A stretch of 64,000 nucleotides of DNA, taken from NCBI GenBank assembly GCA_001449105.1, contig LNIY01000002.1:48859-112858 (forward strand), in the 5' to 3' direction. How positions within the stretch are numbered: position 1 is the stretch's first letter; each line of letters opens with the position of its first letter. Made by a program: the position numbers and the translations under genes. The notes under the pieces were generated by a model. The model did no database searches. It was not told where the DNA came from and was given only the letters and a program-made list of their open reading frames with translations. Shown one piece after another: positions 9,805 through 17,938 of the stretch. This DNA comes from Caulobacter vibrioides (GTDB taxonomy: Bacteria > Pseudomonadota > Alphaproteobacteria > Caulobacterales > Caulobacteraceae).

Positions 9805-10277
9805 GCCAGACCGAAACCGCGGCCCCGCAGACCGACATCGACATCACCGAGATCCTCGCCCGGATCCCGCACCGCTACCCGTTCCTGCTGGTCGACCGGG
9901 CCGAAGCCTACGAGCCGCACAAGTCGATCGTCGGCATCAAGTGCGTGACGGTGAACGAGCCGTTCTTCCAGGGCCACTTCCCCGGTAATCCGGTGATGCC
10001 GGGCGTGCTGATCATTGAGGCCCTGGCCCAGACGGGCGCGGTGCTGATGAGCAAGTCGCTGGAAGTCGACACCGCCGGCAAGACGATCTTCTTCATGTCG
10101 GTCGACAACGCCCGCTTCCGCAACCCCGTGCGCCCGGGCGACGTCCTGCGCATGGAGGTCGAGGTGCTGCGCGCGCGTTCCAGCATCTTCAAGTTCAAGG
10201 GCGTGGCCAAGATCGGCGACAAGGTCGCCGCCGAGGTCGAGTTCGCCGCCATGGTCGTGGAGACCCCGACGAAATGA
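9801..10277 (+). CDS. fabZ: 3-hydroxyacyl-[ACP] dehydratase FabZ
   Basis: This hot-dog-fold dehydratase converts 3-hydroxyacyl-ACP to trans-2-enoyl-ACP, competing with LpxA/LpxD for the same pool. The 158-aa protein has [16 protein letters not shown], then the catalytic His in [17 protein letters not shown] and the catalytic Glu in [10 protein letters not shown]. The frame is open to 9705, but the ATG at 9801 overlaps the lpxD stop in an ATGA arrangement and matches the usual family start. It overlaps lpxA in the same way. Confidence 0.96.
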   Translation: MSQTETAAPQTDIDITEILARIPHRYPFLLVDRAEAYEPHKSIVGIKCVTVNEPFFQGHFPGNPVMPGVLIIEALAQTGAVLMSKSLEVDTAGKTIFFMSVDNARFRNPVRPGDVLRMEVEVLRARSSIFKFKGVAKIGDKVAAEVEFAAMVVETPTK

Positions 10278-11068
10278 CGAAAATCCATCCGACCGCCATC
10301 GTCGACGCCGGCGCCAAGCTGGGCGACGACGTCGAAATCGGGCCGTTCTGCATCGTCGGCCCGGACGTGACCCTGCAGGCCCGCGTACGCCTGCTGTCGC
10401 ACGTGGTGGTCGATGGCGTCACCACCGTCGGCGAGGACACCGTCGTCCACGCCTTCTCGGCGCTGGGCGGTCCGCCGCAGCACCTGGGCTACAAGGGCGA
10501 GCGCACGCAGCTGCTCATCGGCCCGCGCAACGTCATCCGCGAGCAGGTGACGATGAACACCGGCACGGCCTCGGGCCGTGGCGTCACTACGATCGGCGCC
10601 GACGGCTTCTTCATGGCCGAGGCCCACGTGGCCCATGACTGCACGGTCGGCGACAACGTGGTGCTGGCCAAGGGCGCGACCCTGGGCGGCCACGTCGACG
10701 TCGGCAACTTCGTGTTCGTGGGCGGCCTGGCGGCCATCCACCAGTTCTCGCGCGTCGGCCGCTACAGCTTCATCGGCGGCCTGGCCGCAGTGACCAAGGA
10801 CGTCATTCCCTACGGTTCGGTGTGGGGCAACCACGCCCACCTCGAGGGCCTGAACCTGGTCGGCCTCAAGCGCCGGGGCTTCTCGCGCGAGACGATCAAC
10901 GCCCTGCGCGCGGCCTACCGCCTGATGTTCGCCGACGAAGGCACCTTCCAGGAGCGCCTGGACGACGTGGTCGAGACCTATTCGGCCACGCCCGAGGTGA
11001 TGGAGATCGTCGACTTCATCCGCGCCGACGGCAACCGTCCGCTGTGCCTGCCCGAGCGCGAGGTCTGA
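10274..11068 (+). CDS. lpxA: Acyl-[ACP]-UDP-N-acetylglucosamine O-acyltransferase
   Basis: The first lipid A enzyme adds a 3-hydroxyacyl chain to UDP-GlcNAc. The 264-aa protein is a left-handed beta-helix from its N-terminus ([20 protein letters not shown]) to about residue 190, with the catalytic His at residue 121 in the motif [12 protein letters not shown], followed by a C-terminal helical domain. Length matches E. coli LpxA (262 aa). The start overlaps the fabZ stop, and a TTG start for lpxI follows two bases after its own stop. Confidence 0.97.
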   Translation: MTKIHPTAIVDAGAKLGDDVEIGPFCIVGPDVTLQARVRLLSHVVVDGVTTVGEDTVVHAFSALGGPPQHLGYKGERTQLLIGPRNVIREQVTMNTGTASGRGVTTIGADGFFMAEAHVAHDCTVGDNVVLAKGATLGGHVDVGNFVFVGGLAAIHQFSRVGRYSFIGGLAAVTKDVIPYGSVWGNHAHLEGLNLVGLKRRGFSRETINALRAAYRLMFADEGTFQERLDDVVETYSATPEVMEIVDFIRADGNRPLCLPEREV

Positions 11069-11070
11069 TC

Positions 11071-11904
11071 TTGCGCAAGCTTGGACTGATCGCCGGCGGC
11101 GGGGCCCTGCCGATCGAGCTGGCCGCCCACTGCGAGCGCGCCGGACGGCCGTTCTCGGTGATGCGGGTGCGGGGCTTCGCCGATCCGTCGCTGGAGCAGT
11201 ATCCCGGCGCGGAAGTCGGCATCGCCGAGTTCGGCAAGGCCTTCAAGGCGCTGAAGGAAGAGGGCTGCGAGGCCGTCTGCTTCGCCGGAGTCGTCGATCG
11301 CCCGGACTTCTCGGCCCTGATCCCCGACTTCCGGGGCGTGAAGGTGCTGCCCGGCCTGATCAAGGCCGCGCGCGAGGGCGACGACGCCCTGCTGCGCCGC
11401 GTGCTGACCGAGTTCGAGAAGGAAGGTTTCATCGTCGAGGGCGCCCACGAGGTGCGCGGCGAGATGACCCTGCCGGCCGGCCCCCTGGGCCGCTACGCCC
11501 CGCGCGAGCAGCACGGCGCCGACATCGACCGGGCTCTGACCGTGGCCCGGGCCATCGGCGGGCTGGACGTGGGGCAGGGGGCTGTAGTCTGCGAGGGCCT
11601 CGTTCTGGCCGTCGAGGCCCAGGAGGGCACCGACGCCATGCTGCGCCGGGTCGCCGACCTGCCGCAGGCCGTCCGCGGCTGCCCCGAGGCGCCCAAGGGC
11701 GTGCTGGCCAAGGCGCCCAAGCCGATCCAGGAGACCAAGGTCGACCTGCCCACCATCGGCGTGGCCACCATCCAGCGAGCCGCGCGCGCCGGCCTGGCCG
11801 GTGTGGTCGGCGAGGCCGGTCGCCTGCTGATCGTCGACCGTGACCAGGTGATCGCCTGCGCCGACGACCTGGGCCTCTTCGTCTACGGCGTCGAGCCGCG
11901 CTGA
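11071..11904 (+). CDS. lpxI: UDP-2,3-diacylglucosamine pyrophosphatase LpxI
   Basis: LpxI hydrolyses UDP-2,3-diacylglucosamine to lipid X and UMP, replacing LpxH in many alphaproteobacteria; the founding member was described in Caulobacter crescentus. The 277-aa protein starts with a TTG codon at 11071 giving MRKLGLIAGGGALPIELA, which matches the family N-terminus. The C-terminal DUF1009 half contains EGLVLAVEAQEGTDAMLRR and a conserved end near DLPTIGVATI. No ATG gives a full-length product. The gene overlaps the lpxB start and sits in its expected place between lpxA and lpxB. Confidence 0.95.
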   Translation: MRKLGLIAGGGALPIELAAHCERAGRPFSVMRVRGFADPSLEQYPGAEVGIAEFGKAFKALKEEGCEAVCFAGVVDRPDFSALIPDFRGVKVLPGLIKAAREGDDALLRRVLTEFEKEGFIVEGAHEVRGEMTLPAGPLGRYAPREQHGADIDRALTVARAIGGLDVGQGAVVCEGLVLAVEAQEGTDAMLRRVADLPQAVRGCPEAPKGVLAKAPKPIQETKVDLPTIGVATIQRAARAGLAGVVGEAGRLLIVDRDQVIACADDLGLFVYGVEPR

Positions 11905-13088
11905 TGTCTTCCTCCCGGCCGCTGACGGTCATGCTGATCGCGGCCGAGGCGTCGGGAGACAATCTCGGCGCGGGCCTGGCCAGGGCCCTGCGGGCGCGGC
12001 TGGGCGAGGGCGTCCGTTTCGTCGGCCTCGGCGGGGCGCGCATGGCGGCCGAGGGGGTGCAAAGCCCCTTCGACATTTCCGAGCTTTCGATCCTGGGCCT
12101 GTTCGAGGGCCTGAAGGCTTATCCGCGCGTACTGCGCCGTCTGAAGGACGTCGAGGCCCTGGCAGTGCGCGAAAAGCCCGACGTGGCCGTGCTGATCGAC
12201 TCGTGGGGCTTCAACATCCGCCTGGCCAAACGCCTGCGGGCGCTGGATCCGTCGATGGTCCTGATCAAGTACGTCGCGCCGCAGGTCTGGGCCTCGCGCC
12301 CGGGCCGGGCCAAGACGCTGGCCCAGGCCGTCGACCTGCTTCTGGCCACCCAGCCGATGGACAAGCCGTTCTTCGACGCCGAGGGCCTGGCCAGCGTCTT
12401 CGTCGGCAATCCGGCCCTGGCCCGAGACTTCAGCGGCGCCGACGCCGCCCGGGCCCGCGCGGCCATCGGGGCAGGACCGGACGATCCGATCCTCGCCGTC
12501 CTGCCCGGCAGCCGTCCGTCCGAGATCGAGCGCGTGCTGCCCGCCTTCGAGGACGCCGTGCGCATCCTCAAGGCCGAGCGTCCGAACCTGCATGTCGTCG
12601 TGCCGGCCGCCCAGACGGTGGCGGCGGCGGTCAAGGCGCGCGTCGCCGGCTGGCCTTTCCGCGCCCACGTCATCGAGGACGACCAGGCCAAGGACGACGC
12701 CATGAAGGCCGCCACCGTGGCCCTGGCGTGCAGCGGTACGGTGACCATCGAGCTGGCCTTGGCCGGCGCGCCGATGGTGGTCGGCTACAAGATCGGCGCG
12801 ATCACCTACAGCCTGCTCAAGCGCCTGATGACGCCGCGCTGGGTGACCCTGTTCAACATCGCCGCCGACCGCGAGATCGCGCCCGAACTCTTGCAACATG
12901 ACTGCACGGGCGAGCGCCTGGCGGCCGAGCTGGCCAAGCGCCTCGACGATCCGGCGTTGCGCGAGCGGCAGGTGGCCGAGCAGTACGCGGCCCTCGAGCG
13001 GCTGGGGCGCGGCATGCCCGATCCGGCCGAGGCCGCCGCCGACGCCTTGCTCGCCTTCCTGGAAAAGCGAAGCGCCAAAACGGCTTAA
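11904..13088 (+). CDS. lpxB: Lipid-A-disaccharide synthase
   Basis: This GT19 glycosyltransferase joins UDP-2,3-diacylglucosamine with lipid X to form the lipid A disaccharide. The 394-aa protein has the N-terminal AAEASGDNLGAGLARAL motif, FVGLGGARMAAEGV, the central YVAPQVWASRPGRAKTL segment, LPGSRPSEIERVLP, and the C-terminal CSGTVTIELALAGAPMVV nucleotide-binding region. It overlaps the lpxI stop by one base, so the substrate-producing and substrate-using genes are coupled. It is the last lipid A gene of the cluster; lpxC and lpxK are not in this window. Confidence 0.97.
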   Translation: MSSSRPLTVMLIAAEASGDNLGAGLARALRARLGEGVRFVGLGGARMAAEGVQSPFDISELSILGLFEGLKAYPRVLRRLKDVEALAVREKPDVAVLIDSWGFNIRLAKRLRALDPSMVLIKYVAPQVWASRPGRAKTLAQAVDLLLATQPMDKPFFDAEGLASVFVGNPALARDFSGADAARARAAIGAGPDDPILAVLPGSRPSEIERVLPAFEDAVRILKAERPNLHVVVPAAQTVAAAVKARVAGWPFRAHVIEDDQAKDDAMKAATVALACSGTVTIELALAGAPMVVGYKIGAITYSLLKRLMTPRWVTLFNIAADREIAPELLQHDCTGERLAAELAKRLDDPALRERQVAEQYAALERLGRGMPDPAEAAADALLAFLEKRSAKTA

Positions 13089-13158
13089 GACCCGCTTCAC
13101 GCCTGTGGATTAATCTCGCGGAAACCCTGCGCGCCCTGGCGCGCCGTGGAGTTCGCCT

Positions 13159-14790
13159 GTGTCGGTTCAGTCGCTCGGACCCGTCGTCCCAAGCCTCGCC
13201 TCGGTGCAGCCGGCGGCGACGATTGCGCCCGCCGGTCCGCAGGGCGGCCAGACGGGGCAGGCGGGCCTGCCGCCGCCGGCCATGCTGGCCCAACTGGCCA
13301 TGGCCGAGGCGACCGAGGCGCTGGGCAAGATCGCCGGACAGGCCGGCGCCGCGCCCGACGCTCCCGATACGGTCGAAAGCCTGCTGAAGGGCGGGGCCAC
13401 CGGCCAGGCCCGTGAGATCCTGCTTTCCAGCTCCACCGTCCAGGCCAGGGTGGTCTCCGACATGGTCGGCCGCGCCGCGGCGATTCAGGGCGGCATGGCC
13501 CCGCTGTTGGCCGATCTCGAACGCGTCTCGACCTCGCCCCAGGCCCCGGCCCTGGTGCGCCAGGCCGCCGCCAACATGCTGGCTCTGCGCTCGCCGATCG
13601 ACGGCGCGGTGACCGCCGGCGAGATCCGCCAGGCCTTCGGCCGCTCGGGCCTGTTCATGGAAAGCCGTCTGGCCGAGGAGGCGCCCGCGCGGGGCGCCGC
13701 GCCCCTGGCCGCCAAGGACCTCAAGGCCGCCATGCTGGTGCTGCGCGCCGCCGTGGCCAGCTGGAGCGCCCAGACCGGTCCCGCGACGCCGTCGACGACA
13801 GGCCAGGCGCCCACGGCCTTGCCGCCTCAGACGACGCCGAGCGCGCCGTCCACGCCCTTCGCCCCGACGCTCGGCGCGCCGGCCCCGCAGGCCGGAGCGT
13901 CGGCGCCGTCCCCGTTCACGCCCTTGCCGACGCCGTCAGCCGCCCAGGTCGCCTTCGGACCCGCCGTCGACGCCGAGGCCCAGCCGCCCGCCGCGGCCGT
14001 CCCGGCGTCGCCCGACGAGGCCGCCGAGTCGCCCGTCGCCCGTTTCCTGGCCGCCGTCACGCCGCGTCCGGTCCCGCAGCAGGCCGCCCAGCCCGCCGCC
14101 GCCCTGTTCGTCCTGGCCCAGGAGGCCGCCGCGGGCTTCGAGGAGACGCCGGTCGCGCGTCAGGTCATGACGCCGCTGGCCCCGCCGCCTGGCAAGGGAC
14201 CGCCGCCGCCGTTCGCCGGCGGGCCGGTCGTGGCCCAGCCGGCCGCGCCCTCGACGCTTGCGGCCGGCGCCGCGCCCGCCGTGGTCGCCCAGCACCTCGC
14301 CAAGGGCGTCGACGCGGCCCTGGCCCGCCAGGAGCTGCTGCAGGCCGCCTCGCTGCCCGAGCGGGCCGAGACGGTCCGTCCGGCCGACAGCCGCGCCGTC
14401 GAGGACAAATCCGGGCCGCGCTGGGTGTTCGACGTGCCCTTCGCCACGCCGCAGGGTTCGGCCGTGGCCCAGTTCGAGATCAGCCGCGACGGCGGCGGAG
14501 GCGGGGCCGCCGGCGGCCCGGGCGAGGCCCGCACCTGGAAGGTCCGTTTCTCGCTCGATGTCGAGCCCATGGGCCGCATCGACGCCCAGCTGGCCCTGAC
14601 CGGCGAGCGGGCGCGCGTCTCGCTGTGGGCCGAGCGGCCCGAGTCGATGGCGCGCTTGCGCGGCGGCGAGGAGATCCTGAACGCCGCCCTGCGCGAGGCC
14701 GCCCTGGAGCCCGAGGTGGCCTTCCATGCCGCCGCTCCGCCCGTCGCCGCGCCGGTCGCGCCCGGCCGCTTCCTGGACCAGGCCACATGA
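13159..14790 (+). CDS. FliK-like protein with C-terminal flagellar hook-length domain
   Basis: A 543-aa protein, starting at a GTG preceded by GGAG at the right distance. Residues 1-200 are Ala-rich and partly helical; residues about 205-400 are a low-complexity Pro/Ala/Thr linker; residues about 415-525 form a folded domain resembling the FliK C-terminal (Flg_hook) domain, with WKVRFSLDVEPMGRID, LTGERARVSLWAERPES and a final helix pair. FliK measures hook or needle length and acts on FlhB. No other flagellar gene is nearby except the FlhB-C-like gene that overlaps its stop. It could be a second FliK paralogue or a protein with another export-related role. Confidence 0.75.
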   Translation: MSVQSLGPVVPSLASVQPAATIAPAGPQGGQTGQAGLPPPAMLAQLAMAEATEALGKIAGQAGAAPDAPDTVESLLKGGATGQAREILLSSSTVQARVVSDMVGRAAAIQGGMAPLLADLERVSTSPQAPALVRQAAANMLALRSPIDGAVTAGEIRQAFGRSGLFMESRLAEEAPARGAAPLAAKDLKAAMLVLRAAVASWSAQTGPATPSTTGQAPTALPPQTTPSAPSTPFAPTLGAPAPQAGASAPSPFTPLPTPSAAQVAFGPAVDAEAQPPAAAVPASPDEAAESPVARFLAAVTPRPVPQQAAQPAAALFVLAQEAAAGFEETPVARQVMTPLAPPPGKGPPPPFAGGPVVAQPAAPSTLAAGAAPAVVAQHLAKGVDAALARQELLQAASLPERAETVRPADSRAVEDKSGPRWVFDVPFATPQGSAVAQFEISRDGGGGGAAGGPGEARTWKVRFSLDVEPMGRIDAQLALTGERARVSLWAERPESMARLRGGEEILNAALREAALEPEVAFHAAAPPVAAPVAPGRFLDQAT

Positions 14791-15050
14791 CCCGCGTCTC
14801 CGGTCCGCGCATCGCCGTCGCCTTGCGCTACGATGAGCCGAACGCCCCGCGCGTGGTCGCCAGCGGCCGCGGCTGGGTGGGCGACAAGATCGTCGAAACC
14901 GCCCTCGAGCACGGCGTGCCGCTGGAGGAGAACCCGGCCCTGGCCCAGGCCCTGTCGACGATCCCGATGGAAGAGGAGATCCCCGAGGCGCTCTATGTCG
15001 CCGTCGCCGAGATCCTGGGATTCATCCTGCGCTCGGCCGCCCGCGACTGA
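14787..15050 (+). CDS. Stand-alone FlhB C-terminal-domain protein (FlhX/YlqH type)
   Basis: An 87-aa protein that aligns to the cytoplasmic autocleavage domain of the flagellar export switch FlhB, beginning just where FlhB is cut: IAVALRYDEPNAPRVVA, then GDKIVETALEHGVPLEEN, PALAQAL and EEIPEALYVAVAEILGFI. It has neither the membrane domain nor the NPTH cleavage motif. Its ATG overlaps the stop of the FliK-like gene (ATGA), so the pair is translationally coupled. Such free FlhB-C proteins are known in Helicobacter and Bacillus. What it does here is unknown; interaction with the upstream FliK-like protein is an inference. Confidence 0.8.
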   Translation: MTRVSGPRIAVALRYDEPNAPRVVASGRGWVGDKIVETALEHGVPLEENPALAQALSTIPMEEEIPEALYVAVAEILGFILRSAARD

Positions 15051-15143
15051 ACCGGGATAACTGAAACCAATAAAGTTGCGGTAGGGGGCTGGGCCTTGCT
15101 CCGGCGGCGCCTATATCGACCGGGACCCTTCCCAGGAGCTCCC

Positions 15144-15848
15144 ATGACCGACCTCTCGGCCTTCCCGATCGCCAGCCGCTGGCCCGCCGCCCATCCCGAC
15201 CGCATCCAGCTCTATTCGCTGCCCACGCCCAACGGCGTGAAGGTATCGATCATGCTGGAAGAGGTGGGCCTGCCGTACGAGCCGCACCTGATCGACATCG
15301 GCAAGAACGAGACCTGGACGCCGGAATTCCTCAGCCTGAACCCCAACGGCAAGATCCCGGCGATCATCGATCCCGATGGTCCGGGCGGCAAGCCTTTCGG
15401 CCTGTTCGAGAGCGGCGCCATCCTGGTCTATCTGGCCGAGAAGACCGGCAAGCTGCTGCCGGCTGATCCGGCCGCCCGCTACGAGACTCTGCAGTGGGTG
15501 TTCTTCCAGATGGCCGCCGTCGGGCCGATGTTCGGCCAGCTGGGCTTCTTCCACAAGTTCGCCGGTCGCGAGTACGAGGACAAGCGCCCGCTGGAGCGCT
15601 ATCGCGCCGAGAGCCAGCGCCTGCTGGGCGTGCTGGAGACCCGTCTGGAAGGCCGCGACTGGCTGATGGGCGAGGACTACACCATCGCCGACGTCGCCAC
15701 GCTGGGCTGGGTGCGCAACCTGGTCGGCTTCTACGAGGTCGGCGAGCTGGTGGACTTCAAGAGCCTGAAGAACGTGCCGGCCTGGCTGGAGCGGGGCCTT
15801 GCCCGTCCGGCCGTGCAGCGCGGCCTCAACATCCCGGCGCGCCCTTAG
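15144..15848 (+). CDS. Glutathione S-transferase family protein
   Basis: A 234-aa cytosolic GST of the YfcG/YghU (nu-like) type. The N-terminal thioredoxin-like domain carries YSLPTPNGVKVSIMLEEVGL, where Thr/Asn following the Pro replaces the usual Ser/Tyr, and the NPNGKIPAIIDPDG and LFESGAILVYLAEKTGKLLP glutathione-binding motifs. The helical C-terminal domain has GRDWLMGEDYTIADVATLGW. Nu-class members work mainly as disulfide reductases with GSH. ATG 15144 is preceded by AGGAG. Substrate unknown. Confidence 0.9.
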   Translation: MTDLSAFPIASRWPAAHPDRIQLYSLPTPNGVKVSIMLEEVGLPYEPHLIDIGKNETWTPEFLSLNPNGKIPAIIDPDGPGGKPFGLFESGAILVYLAEKTGKLLPADPAARYETLQWVFFQMAAVGPMFGQLGFFHKFAGREYEDKRPLERYRAESQRLLGVLETRLEGRDWLMGEDYTIADVATLGWVRNLVGFYEVGELVDFKSLKNVPAWLERGLARPAVQRGLNIPARP

Positions 15849-15931
15849 TCGACGGCGGGGGCGGGCGGCGACAGCCGTCCGCTCCGGCGCCATAAGGCGG
15901 GTTCTTCCTTCAACGGCCGCCGATTCTCGTC

Positions 15932-16501
15932 ATGTCGCTGTTTCCCGAGCTGGACGGCCCGCCGTCCGACCGCCTGTTCTTCGGGATCTTCCCGCAGCCG
16001 CCGGTCGCCGAGACCATCGCCGGCCGGGCTCGCGACCTGAAGGGCCGCCTGGGGCTCTCCGGGGCGCCGCTGACGCCCGACCGCTTCCACGTCACCCTGC
16101 ACCACATCGGCGACTATGCCGGCCTGCCGCGCGGCATCGTCGCCCAGGCGCTGGAGGCCGGCGAGGCGGCGGCCTTGGCCGCGCCGTTCGAGGTGGTCTT
16201 CGACAGGGCCGCCAGCTTCAACAACCGCGGCAACAACCCGTTCACGCTGCAGGGCGGCGAGGGGCTTTCGAGCCTGCACGCGTTCCAGAAGGCCCTCGGC
16301 CTTTGCATGGCGCACGCGGGCCTCGGCAAGCAGGTGGCCAAGCAGTTCAACCCGCACGTGACACTGCTTTACGACCGCGCCCTGGCGCCCGAGACGCCGG
16401 TCGAGCCGGTGTCGTGGACCGTCGGCGAGTTCGTGCTGATCCACAGCCTGCTGGGCCAGACCCGGCACATCGTGCTCGGGCGCTGGCCCCTGAAGGGGTG
16501 A
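15932..16501 (+). CDS. thpR: 2'-5' RNA ligase family protein (RNA 2',3'-cyclic phosphodiesterase)
   Basis: A 189-aa member of the 2H phosphoesterase superfamily with both His-x-Thr/Ser motifs: FHVTLHHIGDY near residue 55 and FNPHVTLLYDRA near residue 140. Bacterial ThpR/LigT opens 2',3'-cyclic phosphates on RNA and can join tRNA halves in vitro; its cell role is unclear. Length is normal. It converges with the small gene at 16516-16710, leaving only 14 bases between the stops. Confidence 0.88.
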   Translation: MSLFPELDGPPSDRLFFGIFPQPPVAETIAGRARDLKGRLGLSGAPLTPDRFHVTLHHIGDYAGLPRGIVAQALEAGEAAALAAPFEVVFDRAASFNNRGNNPFTLQGGEGLSSLHAFQKALGLCMAHAGLGKQVAKQFNPHVTLLYDRALAPETPVEPVSWTVGEFVLIHSLLGQTRHIVLGRWPLKG

Positions 16502-16515
16502 TCCGAAGGGTTGAT

Positions 16516-16710
16516 CTAACGGTCCTGCACGTTGCCCGAATGGGTCGTGTTCTGGCGCAGGTTCCCGTGCCGCCCCTGTTCGGACAGGTTGACGTCGGCG
16601 TTGCCGGGATCGGGCGACTGCAGGCCCTCGCGGCTGGCATGGCCTTCGATGTCGGGCTTCTGACCCTTGAAGGCGCGCTGCTCCGGCGGGATGGGCGGGG
16701 CCTTGGACAT
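16516..16710 (-). CDS. Small hydrophilic protein of unknown function
   Basis: A 64-aa, very polar, Pro/Gly/Asn-rich protein without any hydrophobic segment, probably disordered. It is likely real: a strong ribosome binding site (AAGGAGGAAGCC just before the ATG) stands upstream, it does not overlap another gene, and it fills the space between convergent thpR and the DUF454 gene. I do not recognise a domain. Composition resembles small stress-related hydrophilic proteins, but that is a guess. Confidence 0.65.
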   Translation of the reverse strand: MSKAPPIPPEQRAFKGQKPDIEGHASREGLQSPDPGNADVNLSEQGRHGNLRQNTTHSGNVQDR

Positions 16711-16781
16711 GGCTTCCTCCTTCTAGCTGTCGGAGGAAAACCGCCGGGAGGCGCGGCCTGTTCCCAGCGTAGCGCTTGGCC

Positions 16782-17225
16782 TCAGGCCGTCGGCGGGGCG
16801 GGACGCGAGACGACGAAGGCCGCGCAGGCCGCCATGATCGCACCGACCAGCAGGCCCAGCCACAGCTTGGGCCGCGCCGCGATCAGGAACACCGCCATGC
16901 CGCCGGCCATGCCCATGCAGGCCAGCACCTTGGCCTTGCGCGGGATCGCGCCGTTGGCCCGCCATGCACGGATCGAGGGGCCGAAGCGCGGATGGTTCAG
17001 CAGCCACGCCTCGAGCCTTGGCGAGGACTTGCCAAAGCACCCGGCCGCCAGGATCAGGAAGATGGTCGTGGGCAACAGCGGCAGGAAAGCGCCGGCTATG
17101 CCCAGGCCCGTGAACGCGAAGCCGGCCAGCAGGTAGCCGACGCGCAGGCCGCGCGAGGCCGGCAAGGCCGCCGGCGGCTCGTCCATTTCCAGTGAGGGCG
17201 GCTCAGCCGAAGGCGGCGTCGACAT
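16782..17225 (-). CDS. DUF454 (YbaN-like) inner membrane protein
   Basis: A 147-aa protein with an N-terminal Pro-rich stretch and three hydrophobic segments. The family core reads LRVGYLLAGFAFTGLGIAG, then FLPLLPTTIFLILAAGCFGK, then the conserved LNHPRFGPSIRAWRANGAIP turn and a C-terminal membrane pair. Function of DUF454 is unknown; in several alphaproteobacteria it sits with heme or iron genes. Here it overlaps the end of a heme oxygenase gene by 23 bases if ATG 17225 is used; ATG 17186 (134 aa) is an alternative without overlap. Confidence 0.85.
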   Translation of the reverse strand: MSTPPSAEPPSLEMDEPPAALPASRGLRVGYLLAGFAFTGLGIAGAFLPLLPTTIFLILAAGCFGKSSPRLEAWLLNHPRFGPSIRAWRANGAIPRKAKVLACMGMAGGMAVFLIAARPKLWLGLLVGAIMAACAAFVVSRPAPPTA

Positions 17226-17808
17226 AGGCCTGCACCCGTGAGAAGGCGGCGTCCGCGCCGGCGATGGCGCGCGCTTCGCCCGCCTCGTCCAGTCCGGCCG
17301 CGTCGAGCGCGGCGGTGAACTGGCGCCAGTGGGCGGCGCGGCCGTCAGGATGACCCGCAAGGTGGCGCGCGCCGAGCGTCTCGTCCAGGCCGAGCTTGGC
17401 GGCCGCCTTGAACAGGAACGCCGCGCCCAGGTTCGAGCCTTCGGCCACGTACAGCCAGCCGAGCGCCGTGGCGAGGTCCGGCTCGGCGTCGGCGGTGAAG
17501 GCCGGCGGCGGCAGGTCGGCCAGGTCGGGCAAGCCGAGGTCAGCGCGGTCGGCGGCGATCTGGGCTGTCCGGCGGCGGCCGTCGAGATCGGGCAGGCGGT
17601 CGGCCAGTTCGGGACGCTGGTACAGGCCGTCGATGTCGCGGTGGAAGCGGTACTGCACCTCCAGGAACCGGCCGTAGCGCTCGCGGTCCGCGAAGGGGCG
17701 GCCGGCCATGATGCTCTTGTCGAGTCGATCGTGCGTCGCTTCGGTTCCGGCCTTGAGGCATTTGGCCAGAGAGGGAGCGACGGCTGCGGCTTGGGCGAGA
17801 TCGGTCAT
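17203..17808 (-). CDS. Biliverdin-producing heme oxygenase
   Basis: A 201-aa all-helical protein of the bacterial heme oxygenase family, which opens heme to biliverdin, iron and CO. The proximal histidine lies in LKAGTEATHDRLDKSIM (about residue 26), and the distal helix shows GWLYVAEGSNLGAAFL. Bacterial members either recover iron from heme or supply biliverdin to a bacteriophytochrome. No phytochrome gene is in this window, and the partner gene is the DUF454 membrane protein, so iron use or heme turnover seems more likely. A palindrome lies just upstream at 17821-17839. Confidence 0.85.
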   Translation of the reverse strand: MTDLAQAAAVAPSLAKCLKAGTEATHDRLDKSIMAGRPFADRERYGRFLEVQYRFHRDIDGLYQRPELADRLPDLDGRRRTAQIAADRADLGLPDLADLPPPAFTADAEPDLATALGWLYVAEGSNLGAAFLFKAAAKLGLDETLGARHLAGHPDGRAAHWRQFTAALDAAGLDEAGEARAIAGADAAFSRVQAYVDAAFG

Positions 17809-17820
17809 GGGCCTAATGTT

Positions 17821-17839
17821 GTCTTGTCGCGACTGAGAC
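17821..17839. promoter_or_regulatory. Palindrome upstream of heme oxygenase (possible operator)
   Basis: GTCT and AGAC arms flank a TCGCGA palindrome, 13 bases before the heme oxygenase start and in the divergent space shared with the ArsC-like gene. It could bind a dimeric repressor. It does not resemble a classical Fur box, so the regulator is unknown. Confidence 0.25.
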
Positions 17840-17938
17840 GCAACTGCTCTAGGTCAAATCCGTCCGCGCCTCGGACGAAAATGCTAAGCGGGGAGGGAAG
17901 GGCCCGACTCGCGGGCGGAATTTCTGGAGCGCGCCCCG

